DNA of 64,000 bases from Pseudomonadota bacterium (lineage in GTDB: Bacteria; Desulfobacterota; Binatia; Binatales; Binataceae): assembly GCA_021324885.1 (NCBI GenBank), contig JAJPIF010000026.1, positions 30,003-94,002 on the forward strand, written 5' to 3'. The notes beneath the pieces are model-generated. The model did no database searches and was not told the DNA's origin. It saw only the letters and a list, made by a program, of their open reading frames with translations. This document shows, piece after piece, positions 42,523 to 51,883 of this stretch; position 1 is the first letter of the stretch, and the number at the start of each line of letters is the position of its first letter. A program made the position numbers and the translations under genes.

Positions 42523-43668
42523 TCATATGATGCCGTCATCGGCGAGCGACTGAAGCTCTCGTTCGCCGAGCCCCAGCAGCTCGCGGTAAACCAGTTCGTT
42601 GTCGCGGCCGACGCCGGCGGCGCCGCGCCAGATCTTGCCCGGGGTCGAGGAAAATTTTGGAACGATGCCGACGCCGCGGACCGCTCCCATCTGCTGGTCC
42701 TCCCAATCGATATGCATGTTGCGCGACTGGTAATGTGGGTCAGCGGCCATGTCGTTGGCCGCCATCACCCGCGAGCATGCGATCCCGGCAGCGCTCAGCG
42801 CGCGCAATGCTTCACTGCAGCTCCGATCCGCCAGCCATGATTGCAGGGCCGAAGTTTCCTCTGCGCAAGCGGCATTGCGTGGGACTCCGAGCGCGGTCTC
42901 GATATGCTTGAAATCGGCCACCGGCGCGATCACGATCCATCCGTCGGCGCATCTGAAGGTGCCGGACAATGTCTCGCCAGGCGCGCGGTTGCCGGCGCGC
43001 GATCGTACATGCCCGTTATGGAAAAATTCGACCATCGTTCCGCCCAACACCTTGTGCGCGACCTCGTACATCGCGATATCAATCGACTGTCCCTGGCCGG
43101 TCTGACGGGCGTGAATCAATGCGGCCAGCGAGGACCACATTATGAAAGATGCGGTCAAATAGCTGAGCGTGGCCGGCTGCAACAGGACCGGCGGCGCTGG
43201 ATCGGGGAAGCCGTTTTGCGCCATCAGCCCGCCAAACGCCTGCCCGATCGGATCGTACGATGCCAGCCCGACATAAGCCGGATCGCCGTCCTGCCCGAAA
43301 CCGGAGACATGGACGATTACCAGCCGCGGATTGGCCTTGAGCACTGTCGCGTCGTCCAGGCCAAAACGCTGATAGGTGCCGGGCTTGGAGCTTTCGAACC
43401 ACATATCGGACGCCGCCAGCATCCGCAGGAAAAGGTCGCGGCCGGCGGGCCGATCCAGGCCCAGCGAGACGCACAGCAGATTGCGCCGTTCCTGCGCTTT
43501 GCGCGTGGGTGGATAACCGTCGCCGACTTTGGGCCGCTCAACATGGATCACTTCGGCGCCGAGCTCCGCTGCTAATCCGGCGGCGAACGGCTGGGCGATA
43601 AACACGCCGCTGGAGATAATGCGTACTCCCTGCAACGCGCCAAAATTTTCAGGCAGCAATGGGTTCAT
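42523..43668 (-). CDS. L-carnitine CoA-transferase-like (CaiB subgroup), Asp-to-Ser variant
   Basis: The product is 381 residues. It follows E. coli CaiB closely: FGALQGVRIISSGVFIAQPF near the start, VIVHVSGFGQDGDPAYVGLA, QSIDIAMYEVAHKVLG and PKFSSTPGKIWRGAAGVGRD near the end. At the active-site Asp position it reads TLSYLTASFIMWSSLAAL, aligning without gaps to ADYFSGLTATTAALAAL of CaiB, so the Asp is Ser. The ATG at 43668 aligns with the CaiB N-terminus. Carnitine is not certain as substrate. Confidence 0.85.
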   Translation of the reverse strand: MNPLLPENFGALQGVRIISSGVFIAQPFAAGLAAELGAEVIHVERPKVGDGYPPTRKAQERRNLLCVSLGLDRPAGRDLFLRMLAASDMWFESSKPGTYQRFGLDDATVLKANPRLVIVHVSGFGQDGDPAYVGLASYDPIGQAFGGLMAQNGFPDPAPPVLLQPATLSYLTASFIMWSSLAALIHARQTGQGQSIDIAMYEVAHKVLGGTMVEFFHNGHVRSRAGNRAPGETLSGTFRCADGWIVIAPVADFKHIETALGVPRNAACAEETSALQSWLADRSCSEALRALSAAGIACSRVMAANDMAADPHYQSRNMHIDWEDQQMGAVRGVGIVPKFSSTPGKIWRGAAGVGRDNELVYRELLGLGERELQSLADDGII

Positions 43669-43763
43669 CACGGACACAGTTGTATCGCGTCGGAGCGGGC
43701 GGGCCAACCGCGCCGCGCATCAGGGGCCTTGAAACGGCCGCCTAAGCTTACTTCAATGGAGTT

Positions 43764-44471
43764 GTGCGAAAATTCATCTATCTTCTGCTTCTGACGCCGA
43801 TACTATGCTGGCCCCGGTACGCCGATGCCGCGACGCTGGCCAGCAGCGGCCACTTGAATGTTCCCTCCAACGCCCGCGTGATGGTGATCTCGACCGATTT
43901 CGCGATGCAGCAGGTGCTAAGCGAGGATTTCGCCGTGGCTCGACGCCGAAAATCCAGCGGCCCTCCGCAGATGCTCACGCTCACCGTCACCATGATCCAG
44001 CGCGTTTTGCAGCCGAATCTCTCGATGATCGATGTGGCACCCGGAGTGCCGCACGCCGCCGAACTGATCAAAGCCGCCGGTTACCAGCCGCCGATTCCCG
44101 CCAAACCACAGGCGATGACCGGCGATGTCGCGGCGTACATGGCGCAAGGTAATCCCAGCGCCACGGCCTACAATGGCGGCTATCCGGGTCAGGCCATGAC
44201 CACCACCCAGCTACAGCAGCAGTTTATTCCGTTTTTGCCGGGGCCTCCTTCCGCACCCGATCCGCGTGATCCGCTCAACCGACCGGTTCCGCCTCCCGAC
44301 TATCTGCTGCCGAACCCGGCCAAGCTCTACGATACCGCGGTGATCGCGCACGCGGTGTTGAGCGACGGCAAGGGCGACATGACAGCGGTGGCGCTGGCCA
44401 AGCCGGGCGAGGATCTCGATAACGTCCGCAAGCAGCTCGCTGAGCGGATCGCCAACGCCGTGCTGCATTGA
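43764..44471 (+). CDS. Exported hypothetical protein
   Basis: The product is 235 residues, beginning with GTG at 43764. A signal peptide (RKFIYLLLLTPILCWPRYAD) is cleaved near residue 23. The mature protein has a strand-rich N-terminal part (MLTLTVTMIQRVLQPNLSM), a Pro/Gln-rich middle (about 110-180) and a final helix (LDNVRKQLAERIANAVLH). No family was recognised. It stands alone on the plus strand; the envelope location is inferred from the signal peptide. Confidence 0.65.
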   Translation: MRKFIYLLLLTPILCWPRYADAATLASSGHLNVPSNARVMVISTDFAMQQVLSEDFAVARRRKSSGPPQMLTLTVTMIQRVLQPNLSMIDVAPGVPHAAELIKAAGYQPPIPAKPQAMTGDVAAYMAQGNPSATAYNGGYPGQAMTTTQLQQQFIPFLPGPPSAPDPRDPLNRPVPPPDYLLPNPAKLYDTAVIAHAVLSDGKGDMTAVALAKPGEDLDNVRKQLAERIANAVLH

Positions 44472-44472
44472 C

Positions 44473-44778
44473 TCAATGGCTGTACGAGGCCTTGGTCATC
44501 ACCTGCAGCACTTCTTCCTCGACCACGCCGGTAAGCTCGCCGGCCAGTTTGCGGAAGGATGGGAGCTGGCCGATCGCGCCCAGGACTTTCTCGACCGAAT
44601 TTGCATCGGGGATTTCCCAGATGTCCACGATCGTGTTCTGGCGCCCGATAATGTTCTGGTAGGCGGCCAGCAGCTTCCACCCGCGCTCCTCCAGCATCGG
44701 CACCACCTCCGCCATCACGCGGCAGAATTTCTCCATCTGTCCCTGGTAGATTTTCAGCGTCGCTTGCAAATAGACCAT
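44473..44778 (-). CDS. NIPSNAP-like small protein
   Basis: This 101-residue protein has a dimeric ferredoxin-like fold: MVYLQATLKIYQGQMEKFCR, a VVPMLEERGWKLLAAYQNII block and TIVDIWEIPDANSVEKVL. NIPSNAP-like proteins often sit beside catabolic enzymes as small auxiliary or stress proteins. The start lies 305 bases upstream of the stop and directly downstream of a CoA-transferase gene. Confidence 0.7.
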   Translation of the reverse strand: MVYLQATLKIYQGQMEKFCRVMAEVVPMLEERGWKLLAAYQNIIGRQNTIVDIWEIPDANSVEKVLGAIGQLPSFRKLAGELTGVVEEEVLQVMTKASYSH

Positions 44779-44808
44779 GATCGTTCCTCCGTCCGCGTTG
44801 CGTTTTTA

Positions 44809-46029
44809 TTAACGGTTCTCCCGATGAAGCACGCCTTGATCCATCAGCGCCGCCACCTCCTTGTCCGAATAGCCGAGATAATGCTTGAGCACGCGCTCGT
44901 TATGCTGGCCGAGAAACGGAGCCTGAAGATCCATCGAAGCGGGGAATTCGGAGAAACGCCACGGCGACGCCGGCACCTCGAAATCTCCCAGCACCGGATC
45001 GTGTACCACCGTCACGGTGCCGCGCTGGCGCAGATGAGGATGGTTGACCGCTTCGGCAACGGTCAGCACAGGGGCTACCGGGATGCGATTTTCTTCGAGA
45101 ATGCGGATCGCCTCCTCGTCGCTGTCAAGCGAATCGAGCCATCGTTGTATCAGCGGCCTGATGGTCGCCATGTGCTCGACGCGCTGGGTGCTGGTCGCGA
45201 ATTGCGGATCATCTCCCATTTCAGGGTGTCCGATGATCGAGCACAGCGCGCGCCATTGCGCCAGCGTGATCCCCATGATCACGATGGACCGATGCTTGCC
45301 CGCAAAGACACCCGCCGGGGCATAACCGGGCACGTTGGGTCCGGTGCGAGTTGGCTGAATCGCGCCGCCGCTGGCGCTGAACGCCTGCACGCTGAAATCG
45401 TGGCAATGGAAATAGGTGTCAAGCAGCGAAATATCGAGGTACTGGCCGCGGCCGGTGCGCTCGCGATGGAGCAGGGCGAACCCGATCGATGCGGCTCCAT
45501 TGAGGCCGGCCGTCACGTCGCCGATCGCCGCTCCGGGCGGGCAGGGCGAACCTCCCGCCTGGCCGTTCATGTCGAGCACGCCCGCGTACGAGGCGCCCAG
45601 GGTGTCGAATCCGGGCTTGTCCGCCAATGGTCCGCTCTGCCCAAATCCGGAGATCGAACACATGATGATCCGCGGATTGATCCGGCTTACGGTCTCGTAA
45701 CCGAGTCCCAGGCGCGCGATTGCCCCCGGGGTGAAGTTCTCTACCACCACATCCACGCAGCGCGCCAGATCGAGCAGGATCTCGCGGCCGGCGCCGCATT
45801 TGGCGTCCAGACACAAGCTCATCTTGCCGCGATTGTGCTGAACGAACAGCGAGCTGCGCCCGTTTTTGAAAACATACATCGTACGTAACGGATCGCCCGC
45901 CGGCGCGATCTCGACTTTGATCACTTCGGCGCCCATTTCGGCCAGCAACCGCGTCACCGTCGGACCGGCGACGAATTGAGTAAAGTCCAGGACCTTATAG
46001 CCGTCGAGGATATGGCGATATGCACTCAT
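44809..46029 (-). CDS. CaiB/BaiF (type III) CoA-transferase
   Basis: The product is 406 residues, with LLAEMGAEVIKVEIAPAGDP, NRGKMSLCLDAKCGAGREI, VVENFTPGAIARLGLGYETV and MCSISGFGQSGPLADKPGF; the active-site Asp is kept in AIGDVTAGLNGAASIGFALL. It is the closest local relative of the broken gene at 5198-5746. The ATG at 46029 was chosen because conserved sequence begins a few residues later. It is followed by the NIPSNAP-like gene on the same strand. Confidence 0.88.
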   Translation of the reverse strand: MSAYRHILDGYKVLDFTQFVAGPTVTRLLAEMGAEVIKVEIAPAGDPLRTMYVFKNGRSSLFVQHNRGKMSLCLDAKCGAGREILLDLARCVDVVVENFTPGAIARLGLGYETVSRINPRIIMCSISGFGQSGPLADKPGFDTLGASYAGVLDMNGQAGGSPCPPGAAIGDVTAGLNGAASIGFALLHRERTGRGQYLDISLLDTYFHCHDFSVQAFSASGGAIQPTRTGPNVPGYAPAGVFAGKHRSIVIMGITLAQWRALCSIIGHPEMGDDPQFATSTQRVEHMATIRPLIQRWLDSLDSDEEAIRILEENRIPVAPVLTVAEAVNHPHLRQRGTVTVVHDPVLGDFEVPASPWRFSEFPASMDLQAPFLGQHNERVLKHYLGYSDKEVAALMDQGVLHRENR

Positions 46030-46185
46030 GGCAAAACCTGCCTCCCTGCGACCGTCAACGGCCCAGCAAAGCAGACTTTTGCGGGGAAAACCACACTGAG
46101 CGCCGCGCCTCGCCCCACAGCGGCTTGACGGCGGATGAGCGGCGGGACTAAGCCTTGACCTGACTCCACGCAAGGAGAGTTTGCG

Positions 46186-46370
46186 ATGGCCCCCGAAAAG
46201 ATTGTGTCTGCCGACTCTCACGTGGTTGAAGCGGCCGACGTTTGGACCTCGCGCATCGAGCCGCGGTTTTCGGCCCGCCGCTTCACATTGTCAGGAATCA
46301 CGGCAAGCTGCAGGGCGACTTTTTCGTCTGCGAGGATCCGCCGAGTTGTACGGGCCGGCTGAGCACTTGA
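46186..46370 (+). pseudogene. Amidohydrolase-2 N-terminal remnant, frameshifted
   Basis: A clear AAGGAGAG ribosome site precedes the ATG at 46186, which opens APEKIVSADSHVVEAADVW, the hallmark N-terminus of the amidohydrolase-2 family. After RIEPRF the frame shifts by one base: the continuing homology reads GPPLHIVRNHGKLQGDFFV and CEDPPSCTGRLST, then a stop at 46368-46370. Only about 60 of 370 residues remain. The rest of the gene is absent from this locus. Confidence 0.75.
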
Positions 46371-46594
46371 GGAGCATGAGGTGAGGAAAGAGATATGGGC
46401 AGCAAGAGGCAGAGCGACCTCAGGACTTCCGCGCAGAGAAGGACACGCTAAAGGCCGGTCAGTCTCCGATCTCTTTTGCGTTTAATAAGGTAAGGGGCGT
46501 GCGTCCCTGGTTGCCCAGCTTGCGCCACTTACCTCCCTATCATCGAGAACCCATCAGTACAACACTGTGGTATTACTAATCGGAAGGACCACCT

Positions 46595-47437
46595 ATGCAG
46601 TATTTCGACGTAGAGCAGCGCGGCCCGATCCAAATTTGGAAAATCAACAACCCGCCAATGAACTATATGACCGGGCCGCTCAGCCGCGAACTCGTGCAGC
46701 TGATCGGTAAACTGGAAGGCGATGATAACACTCGCGTTCTGATCATAACCGGTGGGGTCGAAGGCAAATTCATTACCCATTACAGCGTCGATGAGCTGGC
46801 CCAGTCCGCCGCCGATCCGGCCAAGTGCGCGCGTGTGATGCCGCGGTTTTTCGCCGCTTCCCATCGCACGCTCAACCGCGTGATGCTTCTGCCGCAGGCG
46901 GTGATCGCCGCCATCAACGGCGACTGCATGGGCGGCGGTTACGAACTGGCGCTGGCCTGCGATTTTCGCCTTGCCGCTGACGGACCCTACCAAATCGGCC
47001 TGATCGAAATTTTACTGGGACTGCTGCCCGGCGGCGGCGGCACGCAGCGGCTGACACGGCTGATCGGGCGCGGTCCCGCGTTGGAGGCGCTCCTGTTCGG
47101 GACCGCGTACAGTCCCGCCGAGGCTCATCGCATCGGGATGGTCAACCGGGTGGTGCCGCCCGATCAGCTCATGTCCACCGCGATGCAATGGGCGGAGACC
47201 CTGGCCAGCCGCCCGCCGCGATCGATTGCCGCGATCAAACGCGCCGTATACCTCGGCGGCGACCGCGATTTGGAAACCGGACTTTACGTGGAACGCAACG
47301 AGATGGCGACCGTAATCATTTCCGAGGACGCCCGCAACCTGATGCGCGCTTACAACGAAGCCGTGGCGAAAGATCCGATGGAGGCGCGCAACAATTTCCT
47401 GCGCGGCATCGGGATTCCGCCCGCCAGGGGCCGCTGA
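46595..47437 (+). CDS. Enoyl-CoA hydratase/isomerase (crotonase family)
   Basis: This 280-residue crotonase-fold enzyme carries both catalytic Glu positions of hydratases: one in INGDCMGGGYELALACDFRL and one in IGLIEILLGLLPGGGGTQRL. CoA-binding residues and the oxyanion glycine are present. The C-terminal helices (IKRAVYLGGDRDLETGLYVE) are normal. The ATG at 46595 has GGAAGGACC just upstream. The exact acyl-CoA substrate is unknown. It precedes the LLM oxidoreductase. Confidence 0.9.
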   Translation: MQYFDVEQRGPIQIWKINNPPMNYMTGPLSRELVQLIGKLEGDDNTRVLIITGGVEGKFITHYSVDELAQSAADPAKCARVMPRFFAASHRTLNRVMLLPQAVIAAINGDCMGGGYELALACDFRLAADGPYQIGLIEILLGLLPGGGGTQRLTRLIGRGPALEALLFGTAYSPAEAHRIGMVNRVVPPDQLMSTAMQWAETLASRPPRSIAAIKRAVYLGGDRDLETGLYVERNEMATVIISEDARNLMRAYNEAVAKDPMEARNNFLRGIGIPPARGR

Positions 47438-47516
47438 CAGCGCGCTTTCCTGTTTGACACCTTTTGCGCTAGTAAAATAGGCAAGCGAACAGACACTTCA
47501 ATCGAAAGGATTGTCC

Positions 47517-48638
47517 ATGCACGTAGGAACCACGGTAATTTTTCAGGGCCAGGGCGAGGGACGAAACGATCGCGAGGTCTATCGCAACGAACTGCGTCTG
47601 GGCGATCTGGCTGAGCCGCTCGGATTCGATTCACTGTGGGGCGTCGAGCATCACTTTACCGACTATACGATGTGTCCCGACGTGCTGCAGTACCTGACCT
47701 ATTTCGCGGGACGCACGCAGCGCATCAGGCTCGGCTCGATGGTCGTGGTGCTGCCGTGGCACCATCCGATGCGCGTGGCCGAGCAGATTTCGATGCTCGA
47801 CCATATGTCCAACGGACGCATGATTCTGGGAATCGGCCGCGGCGTGGCGCGCGTCGAGTTCGGCGGCTTCGGCGTCGATCAGAACAACAGCCGCGACATG
47901 TTCGTGGAATTCGGCCAGATGATCCTCGAAGGACTGGAGCGCGGCTACTGCGAATTCGAGGGCAGGATGATCAGGCAGGAGCGGCGCAACATCCGTCCCG
48001 CTCCGTTCAAATCCTTTCGCGGCCGCAGCTATGCCGCCGCGGTGTCTCCCGAATCGATGCCGATCATGGCGCGGCTCGGCGTCGGACTCCTGATAATCCC
48101 GCAAAAGCCGTGGGATCAGGTCGAGGCGGACCTCCAGACCTACAACCGCACTTATCGCGAGGCCAATCACGCTGAACCGCCGCCGCCGGTTCTGGCGGGA
48201 TGGGTATTTTGCGACCAGGACCCGGACAAGGCGCGGGAAGGCGCTATCAGGTATATTGGAGCGTATTACCAGTCCATCCTGCAGCATTACGAACTGTTGG
48301 ACGACTATCTCGGAAAGCTGCGCGGATATGAGTCCTACAAGGTCGTGGGCCGGAACAACGTCACGCCCGAACTGATCGACAAGATGACCGAGTTTTTTTT
48401 GAACCTGCAAATCTGGGGCACGCCCGAGCAATGCTATGAACGCATCCTCGAATTCAGAAAACGCACCGGCGCTGAGGCATTTACGGCCGTGTTCAGCTAC
48501 GGCGGCATGCCTTACGATTTGGCGGAGCGCAACATGCGGACATTCGCGCGCGAGATAATGCCGGAATTGAAGAAACTGGTTCCGGTCGATCAGCAGATCA
48601 TCGCCCGTTCGGCGGCAGGCGCCGAGGCCGCGGCATAG
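47517..48638 (+). CDS. LLM-class flavin-dependent oxidoreductase
   Basis: This 373-residue luciferase-like monooxygenase (FMN or F420 TIM barrel) shows GFDSLWGVEHHFTDYTMCPD, RLGSMVVVLPWHHPMRVAEQ and MILGIGRGVARVEFGGFGVD, all typical. The AAAGGA site favours the ATG at 47517 over the TTG at 47511. A TTGACA at 47454 is followed by a weak -10 region, so a promoter here is possible but not convincing. It probably oxygenates or dehydrogenates a catabolic intermediate. Confidence 0.9.
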   Translation: MHVGTTVIFQGQGEGRNDREVYRNELRLGDLAEPLGFDSLWGVEHHFTDYTMCPDVLQYLTYFAGRTQRIRLGSMVVVLPWHHPMRVAEQISMLDHMSNGRMILGIGRGVARVEFGGFGVDQNNSRDMFVEFGQMILEGLERGYCEFEGRMIRQERRNIRPAPFKSFRGRSYAAAVSPESMPIMARLGVGLLIIPQKPWDQVEADLQTYNRTYREANHAEPPPPVLAGWVFCDQDPDKAREGAIRYIGAYYQSILQHYELLDDYLGKLRGYESYKVVGRNNVTPELIDKMTEFFLNLQIWGTPEQCYERILEFRKRTGAEAFTAVFSYGGMPYDLAERNMRTFAREIMPELKKLVPVDQQIIARSAAGAEAAA

Positions 48639-48679
48639 TTCTGAGAAGTCTGAAAGCGCGTTGGACGCAGCCAGGCAGC

Positions 48680-49822
48680 TCAGATGGCCAGATCGTAAAG
48701 GCGGGCGGCGTTGCGCCAGAGGATCTGTTCGCGATCTTCCTTGGGCACATCGCTGAAATTGTTATCGATCATCGCCGCCGACTCGGGATAGGTCGAACTC
48801 GATCGGGGAAACTCCGACTCCCACAGGATGCGGTCGGAGCCAATATACTTGCGATTACGCAGTCCGACCTTTTCCTTCCAGGTCGTCACATAACATTGAC
48901 GATGGAAAACTTCAGACGGGCGGTCCTTCAATCCCTCATTTCTGGCCAGCAGTTGGCGCTCCCACTGATGGTCCAGCGCTTCGAGCGCGAACGGGACGTA
49001 ATCGATCGCGCTGCCGGGAAACACCACCTGCATTTTCGTGAAACGATACAGAATGCCCGACAGAACCATCCCGTTGATTAACGCCGCGCTGCCCGCCGAC
49101 TGCCTGACGTTGTCGAACGCCTTGGCGGTAACCGCGTCGTAGGTCGGGCTGATGTCGAACATCACGCTGGGCGCGCTGCCTGCGTGAAAGCATATCGGAA
49201 CATTCAATTCCTCGATCGCCGCCCACAGCGGATCCCAGTCCGGCTTGTAAAGATGCGGCACCCCGGGGTTTACCTGCGAGGGCTGCGCCGGCAGGATTAA
49301 GCCCTTGTGACCCCGTGCGACGGCGCGCCTGGCCTCCGCGACGGCGGCTTCGACCGACCCCACCGGCAGTATCGCCTGCGGGATGAATCGCGGACTGGCC
49401 GCGCTCCACACATCGATTATCCAGTCGTTGTAAACGCGCACGCACTCGATTTGAAGGTCGAGGTCTTTGATTGCGCCGAGCGCCTCGCCGCTTAGCCCTG
49501 CCGCGGTGGGATACAAGACCGATCGGTCGACCCGGTCGGAATCCATCGCGGCAAGGCGCGCCTTCGGATCGTAAGCCGCCTCGGGTACCGAGCTCCAGGT
49601 CTGAGGTTCGTCGGTTCGATCCCTGGACAACGCGCCGGTTGGCGCCAACGCTGTTGCGGTTCTTACCTGACCATCGATCAGCCAGCGCTCCGAGCCGTCG
49701 TGCTGAGCGGCCACGTGCGGAATCCGCTCGCCCCATTTTGCTTTGGACATGGACCGGGTCCAAAGGTCCGGGGGTTCCTGGACGTGATCATCGACCGATA
49801 TGACGCCGAATCGCAAAGCCAC
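48680..49822 (-). CDS. Amidohydrolase-2 family protein with altered metal motif
   Basis: The product is 380 residues, with VISVDDHVQEPPDLW (N-terminal metal motif), VYNDWIIDVWSAASPRFIPQ and VPICFHAGS. At the C-terminal metal position, where relatives have TDFPH, this protein reads WESEFPRSSSTYP: Asp becomes Glu and His becomes Arg. The start is GTG at 49822, preceded by AGGAAGGG. It is the downstream member of a tandem pair with 49883-51010. Confidence 0.85.
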   Translation of the reverse strand: MALRFGVISVDDHVQEPPDLWTRSMSKAKWGERIPHVAAQHDGSERWLIDGQVRTATALAPTGALSRDRTDEPQTWSSVPEAAYDPKARLAAMDSDRVDRSVLYPTAAGLSGEALGAIKDLDLQIECVRVYNDWIIDVWSAASPRFIPQAILPVGSVEAAVAEARRAVARGHKGLILPAQPSQVNPGVPHLYKPDWDPLWAAIEELNVPICFHAGSAPSVMFDISPTYDAVTAKAFDNVRQSAGSAALINGMVLSGILYRFTKMQVVFPGSAIDYVPFALEALDHQWERQLLARNEGLKDRPSEVFHRQCYVTTWKEKVGLRNRKYIGSDRILWESEFPRSSSTYPESAAMIDNNFSDVPKEDREQILWRNAARLYDLAI

Positions 49823-49882
49823 AATCGTTCCCTTCCTGACGAAAAAGGCGGCGGCATTTGCCGTCGCCTCGCAGCACAATCG

Positions 49883-51010
49883 CTACAGCTTGTACACCCG
49901 TTTCGGGTTATCGACCAGGATCTGATGCTGTTCGTGTTCGGGGACGCCCTCGAAGCTCCACTTGATCCACTTGTCAGCCTCGGGCCAGATCGAGGTAGGG
50001 TGGGGAAAGTCGGTCTCCCACAGGATACGGTCGACGCCGATGAAGTCGCGCAGCTTGATACCGGCCTGCTCATACCAGAAATCGACGTAGCACTGCTGGC
50101 GGAAGACATCGCTCGGTTTGCGCTTCAGGCCATGTTTGTAAAGCTGGTTGCGCTCCCATTCATAGTCGCAGGCTTCCAGCACATAGGGGACCCATCCGAT
50201 ACCGCTCTCGGCGCCCACAAACGTCAGCTTGGGGAAGCGCTCGAGCACTCCGCTCAGCAGGAAGTTGGCGAAAATCTGCGAGGACAGCGCGAATGAATTG
50301 GCGCTGCCGATAGCCAGCATTTTGGCGTCACTCGCGCCCGGCTCCGATCCTAAACTCAGCCGGTTCGCTCCGGCGACATTGTGGACGTGCACCGGGATGT
50401 CGATTTCCTGTGCGGTGGCCCACAGCGGGTCCCAATAACGGTCGGCGAACGGCGGCAAGCGGTACTGCTCGGTGGCGCCGATCATGATGAATCCGCGATG
50501 GCCCCGATTGGCCGCGTGCTTCAATTCAGCGACCGCGGCTTCGACGGTGGAAAGCGGCAATTGCGCCAGGGTGATGAAACGATGCGGCGCGACATCATAA
50601 AACTCCTCGGCCAGGTAATCGTTGTAGGCGCGCACGCAATCCTTCTCAAATTCGGGGTCTTTCTTCATGAAAGCGCCGCCGCTGACTCCCGCCGTGTTCG
50701 GGAACAACACCTGCGCCGAAACGCCGTCCTTGTCCATCGCGCGCATGCGTCCGTCCGCCGTATAAACCATCGAGGGCACGTCGCGCCAATGCGTGGGCAG
50801 CGTCATCCGATCGGGGATAACGCCGTGGCACAGGCACAACCATCCGTTCATCATCACGCGGCCGTCGCAGACCCAGTACTCGCGGCCGTCCTTTTCGCGG
50901 ATTTGCGGGATGCGGTCGCCCCATTTCTGTTTCGACATCCGGCTGGTCCAGGTGTCGGGCTTTTCCTGGCAATGGCTGTCGACGTCGATGCGTTTGTATT
51001 CGAATGCCAT
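49883..51010 (-). CDS. Amidohydrolase-2 family protein
   Basis: The product is 375 residues, a tandem paralogue of the next gene: IDVDSHCQEKPDTWTSRMSK, RMRAMDKDGVSAQVLFPNTA, YNDYLAEEFYDVAPHRFITL, AESGIGWVPYVLEACDYEWE, and an intact WETDFPHPTSIWP. The first motif ends EK rather than the usual EP. The two amidohydrolases and the ferritin-like gene at 51037 lie close together on one strand, suggesting one operon. Confidence 0.88.
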   Translation of the reverse strand: MAFEYKRIDVDSHCQEKPDTWTSRMSKQKWGDRIPQIREKDGREYWVCDGRVMMNGWLCLCHGVIPDRMTLPTHWRDVPSMVYTADGRMRAMDKDGVSAQVLFPNTAGVSGGAFMKKDPEFEKDCVRAYNDYLAEEFYDVAPHRFITLAQLPLSTVEAAVAELKHAANRGHRGFIMIGATEQYRLPPFADRYWDPLWATAQEIDIPVHVHNVAGANRLSLGSEPGASDAKMLAIGSANSFALSSQIFANFLLSGVLERFPKLTFVGAESGIGWVPYVLEACDYEWERNQLYKHGLKRKPSDVFRQQCYVDFWYEQAGIKLRDFIGVDRILWETDFPHPTSIWPEADKWIKWSFEGVPEHEQHQILVDNPKRVYKL

Positions 51011-51036
51011 GGCGCTTTACCTCTTAAGAGCCATTT

Positions 51037-51675
51037 CTAATTCATCTTGGACGGCGCGGCGGTTTCCTGGACGCCGGGATTCAGCGCCTGACATGCCAGC
51101 CGCAGCCAATTGCCGCTAGAAGTCTCGTCCTCGACGTAAAGCCGAATCAGCTCCCGGCTTTCGAGGTCCTCCTTAATCTGTTCGACAAAATCCCGCACCG
51201 GCTTCCACAGTTCCTCGGGATCATAGGAGGTGGTCAGCTTGAGCAGCTTCTTGTTATCGGGAATATCAGGGTTGCCGACGAACTGGACGAATTTGGCGGT
51301 TTCTTCGCCGGCCGTGGCGCTCGGCGCCACGCCGAGGTCGCGCAGGCGGGCTTCCATCACGCGCACGTGATACGCCTCACGCTCCGCAATCATGCGCAAG
51401 CCGCTGCGGATACATTCCGTCTTGCAGACCCGGAGCCATTGGTTGAAGGCTTCGGCCCCCATGCTTTCACCGGCGCGGACCCGATCGATATAGGAGACTA
51501 TCGCGGCGCGTTCGGACGGATACATTTTACCCATCGCGCAGAAGCCGCCGCCGTTGGCGGCGCCTTCGCCGGGCCCGCCTTCAAGTGCGGCCATTTCCCG
51601 CTCGAAGGTCGCTTCGCTGATGATTCCTTTACGATAAGCGCGCAAAAGCTGTCGGAACTCAAAATCGCGATTCAT
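51037..51675 (-). CDS. Ferritin-like-fold protein of unknown function
   Basis: This 212-residue, mainly helical protein contains ERAAIVSYIDRVRAGESMGA and MIAEREAYHVRVMEARLRDL, where the Glu and ExxYH pattern resembles di-iron or ferritin-like four-helix proteins. The C-terminal half (DPEELWKPVRDFVEQIKEDL) is less clear. It starts at 51675. It lies 26 bases upstream of the amidohydrolase pair in reading direction, so a shared transcript is likely. Confidence 0.6.
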   Translation of the reverse strand: MNRDFEFRQLLRAYRKGIISEATFEREMAALEGGPGEGAANGGGFCAMGKMYPSERAAIVSYIDRVRAGESMGAEAFNQWLRVCKTECIRSGLRMIAEREAYHVRVMEARLRDLGVAPSATAGEETAKFVQFVGNPDIPDNKKLLKLTTSYDPEELWKPVRDFVEQIKEDLESRELIRLYVEDETSSGNWLRLACQALNPGVQETAAPSKMN

Positions 51676-51883
51676 CGCCGATACCTCCGACTTCCAGGAC
51701 AAATTTTACTCCGTCTCGACCATAGGGCCGCCATGGCAAGAGTGTCAATCTCTGGCGAAGGTCCTGAACCTGACCGGCAGTTACAGGCCGGATAGACCCG
51801 GGCGAAGGTAGGGTGAGGGAGGCTGCTTTCACCCCGCTCGCGGTGTCTTAAAAAGAACTCTGTTGACCGCTATCGCATCAGTG

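Noticed and set aside
47454..47482. TTGACA with TAAAAT before the LLM oxidoreductase
   Set aside because: The boxes are only 13 bases apart, and the correctly spaced hexamer is a poor -10.
49600..49640. GGTTCGATCC, like a tRNA T-loop
   Set aside because: It lies within the amidohydrolase gene; no acceptor or anticodon stem could be built around it.
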